Positions 1-5,111 of a stretch of DNA of 9,046 nt are shown piece after piece. This DNA comes from JAIVJN01 sp036732565. Lineage in GTDB: Bacteria > Acidobacteriota > Vicinamibacteria > Vicinamibacterales > UBA2999. The position numbers were made by a program, and so were the translations under genes. Under the pieces are notes generated by a model. The model did no database searches, was not told the origin of the DNA, and was given only the letters and a program-made list of their open reading frames with translations. Location: positions 1-9,046 of the forward strand of contig DAINCF010000285.1 in NCBI GenBank assembly GCA_036732565.1, read 5' to 3'. Each line of letters starts with the position of its first letter. The stretch's first letter is position 1.

Positions 1-1160
1 CCACCTGGGACATCGACGCTGCCGACCAGCGCATTGAAGGCGTTGACGGCGACGGCTTGCGCGAAGGCGTTCGTCTGCGCCAGCGCCGGGCCGCCGATGA
101 TCGCCACCGCGCGCGGCGCCTGCGCGAACGAGCGGGCGAGCTCCTCGATTCGCGCCGCCGGGACGCCAGTGATTTCCTCGACCCGCGCCGGCGCGAACTG
201 CGGCAAGCCGTCGGCCCATCCCTCCACGATGACGCCCGCGCGACCGGCCGCGGCGCCTTTGGCGATCCCGTCGCGCATGATCACGTGCGCGAGACCCAGG
301 GCCACGGCGCCGTCGGTCCCGAGACGTGCCGGCACCCACGCGTCGGCGTTGGCGCCCGTCTGCGACATTCTGGATTCGACTTGCACGAACGTCCCACGCA
401 CGCCGCGCGTCCCTTGTCGCATCGCACCGTAGGCCGCCGCCTGGGCGACCGGCGAGTTCCAGGTCCCGAGGAAGTCGGCGCCGAAGCCGATCACGAATCG
501 GGTGTGCGCAAGGTCGTAGGTCGGGAGCTGGTCGCGACCGAAGCTCGCGCCGTTGGCGCGGCGCAAGACGTCTTCGTCGAGCAGCGACACGCGGACGGGC
601 GATGGCGCACCCAGGCGTTGGAGCCACAGCTCGACGAGCTCGGTGCGTGCGCTGGTTCGCGGCTTCATCAGAAACGCGAGCGTGTGCAGCCGCTTCGCGT
701 CGGCCAGGGCGTCGAGCCGTGACGTCAGCTCCGCCAGCGCCTCGTCCCAGCTCACTTCCTGATACTCGCCGCTGCCGCGGGCGCCGGATCGCTTCATCGG
801 ATGGCGCAGGCGATCGGGATGGTAGGTCACCTGGATCGCGGCTTGGCCACGCGCGCACAAGGCGCCACGGTTGACGGGATGCGCCGGCAGTCCCTCGAGC
901 TTCTTCGCCACGGCGGCGCGGACCACGCCGCGCTGACCGTCTCGCACGACGTCGACGTCGGCATCCATGACGCGAACCTGGACGCCACACCCGGCCGAGC
1001 AGAGCGGACAGATCGATGGCTTCGAGACGGCCACCCCGGGTACGAGGTTGTCGTCCGGAATGAACCTGATGATCTGGTTTTCGGGGTGGCCGCAGCTCGC
1101 CAGCGCCGCGCTCGCGCCGGTGACGGCCGTCACCTTGAGAAACCGTCGTCGGTCCATCAT
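1..1160 (-). CDS. Molybdopterin-oxidoreductase-like subunit of a CISM/ACIII-type respiratory complex (partial, N-terminal 386 residues)
   Basis: Reading from an ATG at 1160 towards position 1 gives an uninterrupted frame that leaves the window. The N-terminus has a twin-arginine motif (R4-R5-R6-F7-L8-K9), a short hydrophobic stretch and a lipobox LASC with Cys23, so a Tat-exported lipoprotein is likely. Next come C51-x2-C54-x3-C58 and C102 (in NRGALCARG), the [4Fe-4S] ligand spacing of the DMSO-reductase/MopB family, then family-like segments such as GFGADFLGTWNSPV and TGANADAWVP. The protein follows a pentaheme cytochrome gene, the order seen for ActA-ActB and QrcA-QrcB; a ferredoxin-like and an NrfD-like subunit would be expected beyond the left edge. 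ActB and QrcB are reported not to carry molybdenum, so the family match does not prove Mo binding. No strong Shine-Dalgarno precedes the start; a second ATG follows at once. The family is sure; membership of alternative complex III is only likely. Confidence 0.88.
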   Translation of the reverse strand, partial: MMDRRRFLKVTAVTGASAALASCGHPENQIIRFIPDDNLVPGVAVSKPSICPLCSAGCGVQVRVMDADVDVVRDGQRGVVRAAVAKKLEGLPAHPVNRGALCARGQAAIQVTYHPDRLRHPMKRSGARGSGEYQEVSWDEALAELTSRLDALADAKRLHTLAFLMKPRTSARTELVELWLQRLGAPSPVRVSLLDEDVLRRANGASFGRDQLPTYDLAHTRFVIGFGADFLGTWNSPVAQAAAYGAMRQGTRGVRGTFVQVESRMSQTGANADAWVPARLGTDGAVALGLAHVIMRDGIAKGAAAGRAGVIVEGWADGLPQFAPARVEEITGVPAARIEELARSFAQAPRAVAIIGGPALAQTNAFAQAVAVNAFNALVGSVDVPG

Positions 1161-1172
1161 GTTCTCGTCACA

Positions 1173-1196
1173 GGTCCGGCTAAAGCCGGACCCCAC
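1173..1196 (-). repeat. REP-like palindrome with GTGG foot (copy 1, inverted)
   Basis: A perfect 9-bp stem (GGTCCGGCT at 1173-1181, AGCCGGACC at 1184-1192) with a 2-nt loop. Read on the minus strand the stem is directly preceded by GTGG (complement of 1193-1196). A GTAG or GTGG foot abutting a hairpin is the hallmark of REP elements mobilised by RAYT (TnpA-REP) transposases. It lies 13 bp upstream of the MopB-like start codon and would be transcribed within the operon. Confidence 0.7.
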
Positions 1197-1212
1197 GCAA
1201 GCTGACACCACC

Positions 1213-1256
1213 GCGATCGCGGGGTCTGCCTTCGGCGATCGTGGGGTCCGCCTTCA
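1213..1256. repeat. 22-bp imperfect tandem duplication
   Basis: Bases 1213-1234 and 1235-1256 are direct tandem copies differing at three positions (C/T at unit position 8, T/C at 15, G/A at 22). Each unit begins GCGATCG and runs into the foot and left arm of the REP-like palindrome. Only the second copy is followed by a complementary right arm, so the first looks like a half-element left by duplication or slippage. Confidence 0.75.
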
Positions 1257-1264
1257 GGCGGACC
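1241..1264 (+). repeat. REP-like palindrome with GTGG foot (copy 2)
   Basis: GTGG at 1241-1244 abuts a perfect 9-bp stem, GGTCCGCCT (1245-1253) with AGGCGGACC (1256-1264), and a 2-nt TC loop. The arm differs from copy 1 by one base, yet the pairing is kept because the matching base on the other arm also differs. It points in the opposite direction to copy 1, giving a head-to-head pair. Confidence 0.7.
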
Positions 1265-1272
1265 AGCCCTTT

Positions 1273-1298
1273 GTAGGGGCCGGCCTTGAGGCCGGCCC
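1273..1298 (+). repeat. REP-like palindrome with GTAG foot (copy 3)
   Basis: GTAG at 1273-1276 abuts a perfect 10-bp stem, GGGCCGGCCT (1277-1286) with AGGCCGGCCC (1289-1298), and a 2-nt TG loop. It ends 3 bp short of the cytochrome stop codon. As a hairpin just downstream of that gene it could also protect the 3' end of the message or cause partial termination, although no T-tract follows on the minus strand. Confidence 0.7.
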
Positions 1299-1301
1299 GG
1301 A

Positions 1302-1934
1302 TCAGTAATGACACGTCAGGCAGTCATTCGACGCCCGCCGCTCCGTGTGACAGTTCACGCAAAACCCCATCGTCAGATTCACATTCCGCTGGGCGACCGT
1401 CTGGTTCGCGATGTCGCCATGGCAGGTCGAGCACTCGACCTTGGCGCGGAGATGCGGCGCGTGATCGAACCGGACGTGCGCCTCTTTCGCGTAGCCGAAC
1501 ACGCGCTGCCACTCCAGGTCCAGCCCCTGCTTCTGCAGTGCGGCGATCTGCTGGATGCGCGGGCGATCGGCCGCAATCCGTATGTGGCAGACCATGCACG
1601 TCCTCACGCTCGGCAGCCCCGCGACCGGGCCGCGCGTCACGCCGGCGTGACAGGGGGTGGCGCAGCCGATCTTCCGCGCGACGTGGACGTTGTGGGGGAA
1701 CTCGAGCGGCTGCACCGGATCCGGTCGCACGCCGAAGAAGTCACGCGCGGCCGCTTCAAAGCTCGGGCGCGCCGGGGTGAATACCTGGTCCGGATCCACG
1801 GGTGGAGGTGCCTCGACCATCCGACACGCGAGCGCGCCGGCGTATAAACCCGCAGCCAGCAGCGCGCAGCAGATGCGAAGAAACACCCTGGCGCGGCGGC
1901 CGGGCCCGGAACGCTGACGAAGAAGCCGTGTCAC
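1302..1934 (-). CDS. Membrane-anchored pentaheme cytochrome c (ActA/QrcA-like, cytochrome c3/c7 type)
   Basis: This 210-residue protein probably passes electrons between the quinone-linked CISM complex and periplasmic carriers. A basic N-terminus (residues 1-20) precedes one hydrophobic helix at about 18-38, followed by a proline-rich linker, so it is most likely anchored with its heme domain outside. Five heme motifs are visible: C91-x3-C95-H96 (an unusual CX3CH), C113-x2-C116-H117, C168-x2-C171-H172, C192-x2-C195-H196 and C205-x2-C208-H209, the last one residue from the C-terminus. H81, H84, H153, H158 and H161 are candidate distal ligands. Spacing resembles ActA, the pentaheme subunit of alternative complex III. 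The start is GTG, overlapping the TGA of a short upstream ORF (GTGA), which suggests translational coupling; an internal GTG at codon 17 is a less likely start. The MopB-like gene follows after 141 bp. Confidence 0.9.
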   Translation of the reverse strand: MTRLLRQRSGPGRRARVFLRICCALLAAGLYAGALACRMVEAPPPVDPDQVFTPARPSFEAAARDFFGVRPDPVQPLEFPHNVHVARKIGCATPCHAGVTRGPVAGLPSVRTCMVCHIRIAADRPRIQQIAALQKQGLDLEWQRVFGYAKEAHVRFDHAPHLRAKVECSTCHGDIANQTVAQRNVNLTMGFCVNCHTERRASNDCLTCHY

Positions 1935-2014
1935 CGCTCAGGGGATGGTGCTGGGAGAGCTGGTGTCGCGAGAACCGTACACACGACCAAGACGAGAGAG
2001 GATACGAACCGCAT
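1931..2014 (-). CDS. 27-residue signal-peptide-like leader ORF, coupled to the cytochrome gene
   Basis: An ATG at 2014 opens a 27-codon frame whose TGA (1931-1933) overlaps the GTG start of the pentaheme cytochrome. The peptide looks like a Sec signal sequence: Met-Arg-Phe, a hydrophobic core containing SLVLVVCTVLA, then TPALPA with a plausible cleavage site, leaving only about five residues (PSPER). A strong AAGGAG lies upstream at 2027-2032 (12-nt spacing) and a GGAG at 2017-2020 (2-nt spacing), so initiation is plausible though the spacing is not ideal. It may be a leader that loads ribosomes onto the cytochrome start, a genuine small exported peptide, or the remnant of a longer exported protein. 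I do not recognise a family. Too short for codon statistics, so this is a tentative call. Confidence 0.4.
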   Translation of the reverse strand: MRFVSSLVLVVCTVLATPALPAPSPER

Positions 2015-2016
2015 CG

Positions 2017-2032
2017 CTCCAATACTCTCCTT
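2017..2032 (-). promoter_or_regulatory. Ribosome binding region of the leader ORF/cytochrome operon
   Basis: On the minus strand AAGGAG (2027-2032) and a second GGAG (2017-2020) precede the ATG at 2014. The cytochrome's own GTG start has no comparable purine-rich site (the preceding bases are CCCCTGAGCG). This favours ribosome entry here followed by coupled re-initiation on the cytochrome. Confidence 0.4.
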
Positions 2033-2113
2033 GCGACGTCAGGATCTGGGGTTTCGAGCCGCGCGGTCATTAGGTGACGGGACGCGGCCGCACGTCAAGG
2101 GGGAAGTAACGGC

Positions 2114-2140
2114 GGCGCCATCAGTATTTTTGATGGCACC
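2114..2140 (-). terminator. Stem-loop just past the M20 peptidase stop; possible terminator
   Basis: GGCGCCATCA (2114-2123) pairs with TGATGGCACC (2131-2140) with one mismatch around a 7-nt loop, starting 3 bp after the peptidase stop codon at 2144-2146. The A/T run sits in the loop and no T-tract follows the stem on the minus strand, so it is not a textbook intrinsic terminator. The rest of the 1935-2143 gap holds the leader ORF; no convincing -35/-10 pair was found. Confidence 0.4.
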
Positions 2141-2143
2141 TAT

Positions 2144-3604
2144 CTACTTGCTCCTGGCCAGCTCGACGACGGCATCGAACTTGAAGCGCACGAACCGATG
2201 GAGCTCGCTCTCGACGATCCGTTCCTGATCGCTGTGCGCGCCGAAGCCCTTGGGACCGTCCTCGACGTCGAGCGCCGGGCCGATGCCATAGCACTGGATG
2301 CCTTTGCGGCGCAGGTACGACATGTCGGTCGCGCCCGTGCTCATGGTCGGCAGCGTGATCGCCTTGTAATGCTTGGACAGCATCGTCTCCAGCACGGTGA
2401 ACGCCTCCGAATCCAGCTTGGCGTTCGGCGTCGGCGGCCGGTTCGCGGAGGCCGGATTGGCGTAGGCCACGTCGACCTTGGGGTCGTTGACCACCTGCTT
2501 CACGAGCTCCAGGAACTTCTGCGGGTCCTCATCGGGTGCCTGCCGCACGTCGATGTTCGCGGTCGCTTCGGAGGGAATGACGTTGGATCGGTAGCCACCC
2601 TGGATGATCGTCGGCGACAGCGACGTCCTGAGCATCGACCAGTGTCGGGGCTCGTTCTTCCGCAAGTACTGCTGCGCAGGCTCGGCGACCTTCGGATCGG
2701 GGCTGAGCGCGTTGCGATAGCGTTCCGCTTCCTCCGGCGATGACACGGTCGCCAGCCGTTTGAAGTAGGTCGCCACGGTCTCGTTCAGCCGTGTCGGCGG
2801 CGTCCATGACGCCACCGCGCCCACCGCGTCGCCCAGATGGGCCACGGCGTTGTCTTCCAGCGGTACTGACCCATGTCCGGCCGTGCCCTTCGCGGTGAGA
2901 CGAATCGCGCGCGGAATCTTCTCGAGCGTCTGCACCGAGGCGAACTTCACGTTGCCGTTCACCCGCGTGACGTTGCCGCCCTCTGCGTAGCAGAACTCGG
3001 CGTCGATCGCGTCGTAGTGTTGATCGACCATGAACTGGATGCCGATGCGCGTCGATCCTTCCTCGCCGGCCTCGGCCAGGAAGATCACGTCGCGATCCAG
3101 CGAAACGTTCTGCCGCTTGAGCAAGAGCATCGTCATCAGCGCGCCGACGACATTGTCCTTGTCGTCGATGGTGCCGCGGCCGTAGATGTAGCCGCCCTCG
3201 CGCGCGGCGCTGAACGGCGGATGCGACCACTTCTTGGCGTCGACGTTCACGGTGTCGGTGTGCCCCATGATCAGTAGAGGCCGCTTCTTGCCGTTGCCCT
3301 TCAAGCGCGCCACGATGTTCGGACGATTCTCCTCGAGGGCGAAGACCTGCACCGGAATGCCCTCTTTCTCGAGGACCATCTTCAAGTAGTCGGCCACCGG
3401 CTTCTCGCCCCCGGGCGGCGTGCCCGGCGGATCGGTCGTATCCATGCGGACGACGGCCTGGTAGTGACGCAGGGTCTCTTCCTCCACGGCCGTCCAATTG
3501 AGTTCGGGCCTGCCGGCCGAAGCGCCGGGCGCGGAGGTCGGCGCAGGTTGCGCGGCCGCCAGGGCGGCGGAGAAGACGATGCAGGTCAGGACCGTGATGC
3601 GCAT
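2144..3604 (-). CDS. Exported M20-family zinc metallopeptidase (peptidase/deacylase)
   Basis: The 486-residue protein has an N-terminal Sec signal peptide (about residues 1-19, ending ALAAAQ) and a low-complexity Ala/Pro/Ser stretch, so it should be exported. The M20 di-zinc site is complete: H115 and D117 in GHTDTV, bridging D147 in GRGTIDDKD, catalytic E181 and metal ligand E182 in EAGEEGS, E208 in CYAEGG, and H457 in GFGAHSDQ. The lid/dimerisation domain is seen around TAGHGS (H244) and YRSNVIPSEATANIDVR (about 338-354). Length fits the carboxypeptidase/dipeptidase-like M20 proteins. Substrate cannot be read from sequence: peptides, N-acyl amino acids or carbamoyl compounds are all used by the family. 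The ATG at 3604 has no Shine-Dalgarno before it. It seems monocistronic, with gaps on both sides. Confidence 0.93.
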   Translation of the reverse strand: MRITVLTCIVFSAALAAAQPAPTSAPGASAGRPELNWTAVEEETLRHYQAVVRMDTTDPPGTPPGGEKPVADYLKMVLEKEGIPVQVFALEENRPNIVARLKGNGKKRPLLIMGHTDTVNVDAKKWSHPPFSAAREGGYIYGRGTIDDKDNVVGALMTMLLLKRQNVSLDRDVIFLAEAGEEGSTRIGIQFMVDQHYDAIDAEFCYAEGGNVTRVNGNVKFASVQTLEKIPRAIRLTAKGTAGHGSVPLEDNAVAHLGDAVGAVASWTPPTRLNETVATYFKRLATVSSPEEAERYRNALSPDPKVAEPAQQYLRKNEPRHWSMLRTSLSPTIIQGGYRSNVIPSEATANIDVRQAPDEDPQKFLELVKQVVNDPKVDVAYANPASANRPPTPNAKLDSEAFTVLETMLSKHYKAITLPTMSTGATDMSYLRRKGIQCYGIGPALDVEDGPKGFGAHSDQERIVESELHRFVRFKFDAVVELARSK

Positions 3605-3691
3605 GCCGCGAATAGTAGCGCAGAGTGTGGACTAGTGGAGCGTATCAACGGACGGTGAAGTGCTCATCACCGTTGCTCGGCCACGGTTTCC

Positions 3692-3714
3692 GGGCCGTTC
3701 CTACGGAACGGCCC
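3692..3714. repeat. Strong 10-bp hairpin in the gap between the permease and peptidase genes
   Basis: GGGCCGTTCC (3692-3701) and GGAACGGCCC (3705-3714) form a perfect stem with a 3-nt loop, followed by TTGTAG (3715-3720). The arrangement resembles the start of the 1245-1276 array, where a hairpin is followed by a GTAG foot, so this may be a decayed REP pair. It could also terminate permease transcription, but no T-tract accompanies it. The remainder of 3605-3748 shows only a weak 6-bp inverted repeat (CGGTGA 3653-3658, TCACCG 3667-3672) and no gene. Confidence 0.5.
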
Positions 3715-3748
3715 TTGTAGATATCGAACGTACATCCCACTAGACCCA

Positions 3749-4615
3749 TCAATCTCGGTGCTGAATGAGCAGCATGCCGGCCGCGACGATCAAGCCGGCC
3801 CCTACCACCGTCGGCAGGCCCGGCACTTCACCGAAGGCCAAGTACCCGATGACCGCGGCGCCGATCAACTCGATGTAGACGAGCGGCGCCAGCGTGGAGG
3901 TATCGGCGAAGCGGAACGCGGCAATCGAGAGCAGGTGACTGATCGCCGACAGCAGGCCCAGTGCCGCAAAGAACAGCAGATCGCTCCGTGCCGGCACCGA
4001 CCACGAGACGACGGCCTGCGGCGTCAGCAGCAGACCCCCGATGACGCACTGGAACGCCAGGGTCTTGATTGGATCGCTCTCTTGCGACGCGTGCCGCGTG
4101 GCGATCATGTAGCAGGCGAAGAGCAAGCCCGAACCCAACGCCAGGAGAATCGCCGGGTCCGCCGATCCGCCAGGGCGCAAGATGACGAGGGAGCCGACCA
4201 CGCCCAACCCAAGGCTGAGCACCTTCCGAGACGTCATCCGCTCCTTCAACACGATCGCCGAGAGCACGACGGCGAGGATGGGCGCCACGAAGAAGGCGCC
4301 GACCGCGGTTGCCAGCGGGATGCGCGCGATGGAGAGGAAGTACAGCGTCATCGCACCGACCAGAAACACCGTCCGCAGGACATGCGCGGCACGACGTTCG
4401 GCTGGGAACATGCCACGGCCGTGCATGGCGGCTGCCACCGGCAGCACGACGAGACTCGCGACCGCATAGCGCGCCCAGCTGATGAAGAGCGGGGAGTACC
4501 CAACGCTCAAATACTTCGCCAGTCCGTCGACCGTCGGAATGGAGAGCATCGCGAGGATCATCAGGACGATTCCGCGCGTCTGATGCGAAGGCTTGACCGC
4601 GTCCGTAACTGCCAT
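3749..4615 (-). CDS. EamA-family (drug/metabolite transporter superfamily) permease
   Basis: This 288-residue protein is almost entirely hydrophobic and has the ten-helix, two-repeat layout of the DMT/EamA exporters. The first EamA unit spans about residues 15-147 and ends with the typical LKERMTSRKVLSLGLGVVG stretch and ILRPGG; the second spans about 155-285 and ends with FGEVPGLPTVVGAGLIVAAG. No signal peptide is expected. The family exports amino acids, nucleosides, drugs or other metabolites; nothing here fixes the substrate. The start at 4615 lacks a clear Shine-Dalgarno. The gene is transcribed divergently from padR, with a 138-bp shared upstream region. No partner enzyme is adjacent, so it is probably a stand-alone gene. 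Confidence 0.92.
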   Translation of the reverse strand: MAVTDAVKPSHQTRGIVLMILAMLSIPTVDGLAKYLSVGYSPLFISWARYAVASLVVLPVAAAMHGRGMFPAERRAAHVLRTVFLVGAMTLYFLSIARIPLATAVGAFFVAPILAVVLSAIVLKERMTSRKVLSLGLGVVGSLVILRPGGSADPAILLALGSGLLFACYMIATRHASQESDPIKTLAFQCVIGGLLLTPQAVVSWSVPARSDLLFFAALGLLSAISHLLSIAAFRFADTSTLAPLVYIELIGAAVIGYLAFGEVPGLPTVVGAGLIVAAGMLLIQHRD

Positions 4616-4649
4616 CGTTCGGTCAACGATACACGCCTCGACGCGATCC

Positions 4650-4677
4650 GTAGGGGCGGTTCGCGAACCGCCCCTAC
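4650..4677. repeat. Perfect 28-bp palindrome with GTAG at both ends (REP-like)
   Basis: Bases 4650-4663 are the exact reverse complement of 4664-4677, with no unpaired centre; each strand begins GTAG followed by GGGCGGTTCG. It shares the GTAG-GGGC opening with the copy at 1273, so the two probably belong to one dispersed family. It sits midway between the divergent permease and padR genes, where it could influence either promoter or supercoiling, but mobile-repeat origin is the simpler reading. Confidence 0.75.
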
Positions 4678-4714
4678 CAGAGGATTTGTTGTGGCCCGTT
4701 CACGAACCAGTCAT

Positions 4715-4735
4715 ACCAGAAGAACTTCTTCTGGT
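4715..4735. promoter_or_regulatory. 21-bp inverted repeat upstream of padR; candidate PadR operator
   Basis: ACCAGAAGAA (4715-4724) and its exact complement TTCTTCTGGT (4726-4735) flank a single central C. The repeat ends 18 bp before the padR ATG. PadR proteins are dimeric winged-helix repressors that commonly bind palindromes over their own promoter. Its A/T-richer composition stands out from the surrounding G+C-rich sequence. The assignment to this regulator is inferred from position only. Confidence 0.5.
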
Positions 4736-4753
4736 GTAGACTTCGACCAACCG

Positions 4754-5107
4754 ATGGGACGACGAAGAAGCAAACCGGCCGGCGGCGACATGTTGCTCGG
4801 CACGCTCGATATGCTCGTGCTCCGGACGCTTCTGTTCGGACCCGCGCACGGGCATACCATTGCTCACGCCATTGAAGCCTCTTCGGAAGACATTCTTCAG
4901 GTCGAGCACGGGTCGCTCTATCCAGCGCTGCACCGCCTCGAGGACCAGGGGATGATCGCGTCCTTCTGGGGGACCTCGGACAACAACCGGAAAGCGAAGT
5001 ACTACCGGCTCACGCCCGCGGGCCGACGGCATCTGACCCGCGAGCGCAGCCGGTGGGAACAGTTGGTTCGCGCGGTCGGCCGCGTGCTGGGTGCGGCCGA
5101 GGAGTAG
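4754..5107 (+). CDS. PadR-family transcriptional regulator
   Basis: A 117-residue winged-helix protein. After a basic N-terminus (MGRRRSKP), the segment LLGTLDMLVLRTLLFGPAHG (14-33) is the characteristic first helix and turn of PadR regulators. HGSLYPALHRLEDQGMI (52-68) is the recognition helix region, and the wing and last helix run through KAKYYRLTPAGRRHL (80-94). It is the short type with one C-terminal helix for dimerisation. The frame is open far upstream across the permease antisense strand, but only the ATG at 4754 gives the family-typical N-terminus; no Shine-Dalgarno precedes it. It lies 4 bp before the ADOP permease, the usual partnership in Acidobacteriota, and probably represses that operon through the inverted repeat at 4715-4735. 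The ligand is unknown. Confidence 0.95.
   Translation: MGRRRSKPAGGDMLLGTLDMLVLRTLLFGPAHGHTIAHAIEASSEDILQVEHGSLYPALHRLEDQGMIASFWGTSDNNRKAKYYRLTPAGRRHLTRERSRWEQLVRAVGRVLGAAEE
5099..5104 (+). promoter_or_regulatory. Ribosome binding site that sets the ADOP permease start
   Basis: GAGGAG overlaps the last padR sense codons and lies 7 nt before the ATG at 5112. It favours that start over the GTG at 5091, which is inside padR and lacks a site of its own. The arrangement implies padR and the permease are translated from one message. Confidence 0.7.
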
Positions 5108-5111
5108 GGCC

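Noticed and set aside
57..1205. Several plus-strand frames over the left edge
   Set aside because: They are antisense to the MopB-like gene, whose Tat motif, four cysteines and family segments are clear on the minus strand.
2080..2097. TTGACG on the minus strand at 2092-2097 as a -35 box for the cytochrome operon
   Set aside because: The nearest -10-like sequence (TAATGA) is about 20 bp away, too far for a normal sigma-70 spacer, and it is poor in consensus bases.
3605..3617. TACTAT seven bases before the M20 peptidase ATG as a -10 box of a leaderless transcript
   Set aside because: Only four of six consensus bases match and no -35 hexamer is found 16-18 bp upstream.
4614..4630. 6-bp inverted repeat (ATCGTT / AACGAT) across the EamA start codon
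   Set aside because: Short arms with a 5-nt gap are expected by chance at this sequence length; no regulator is tied to it.
3758..4753. Long plus-strand open frame in phase with padR, antisense to the EamA permease gene
   Set aside because: The translation is low-complexity, rich in Arg, Gln, His and Asp, with no domain; the minus strand encodes a clear ten-helix permease. The padR family N-terminus starts only at 4754.
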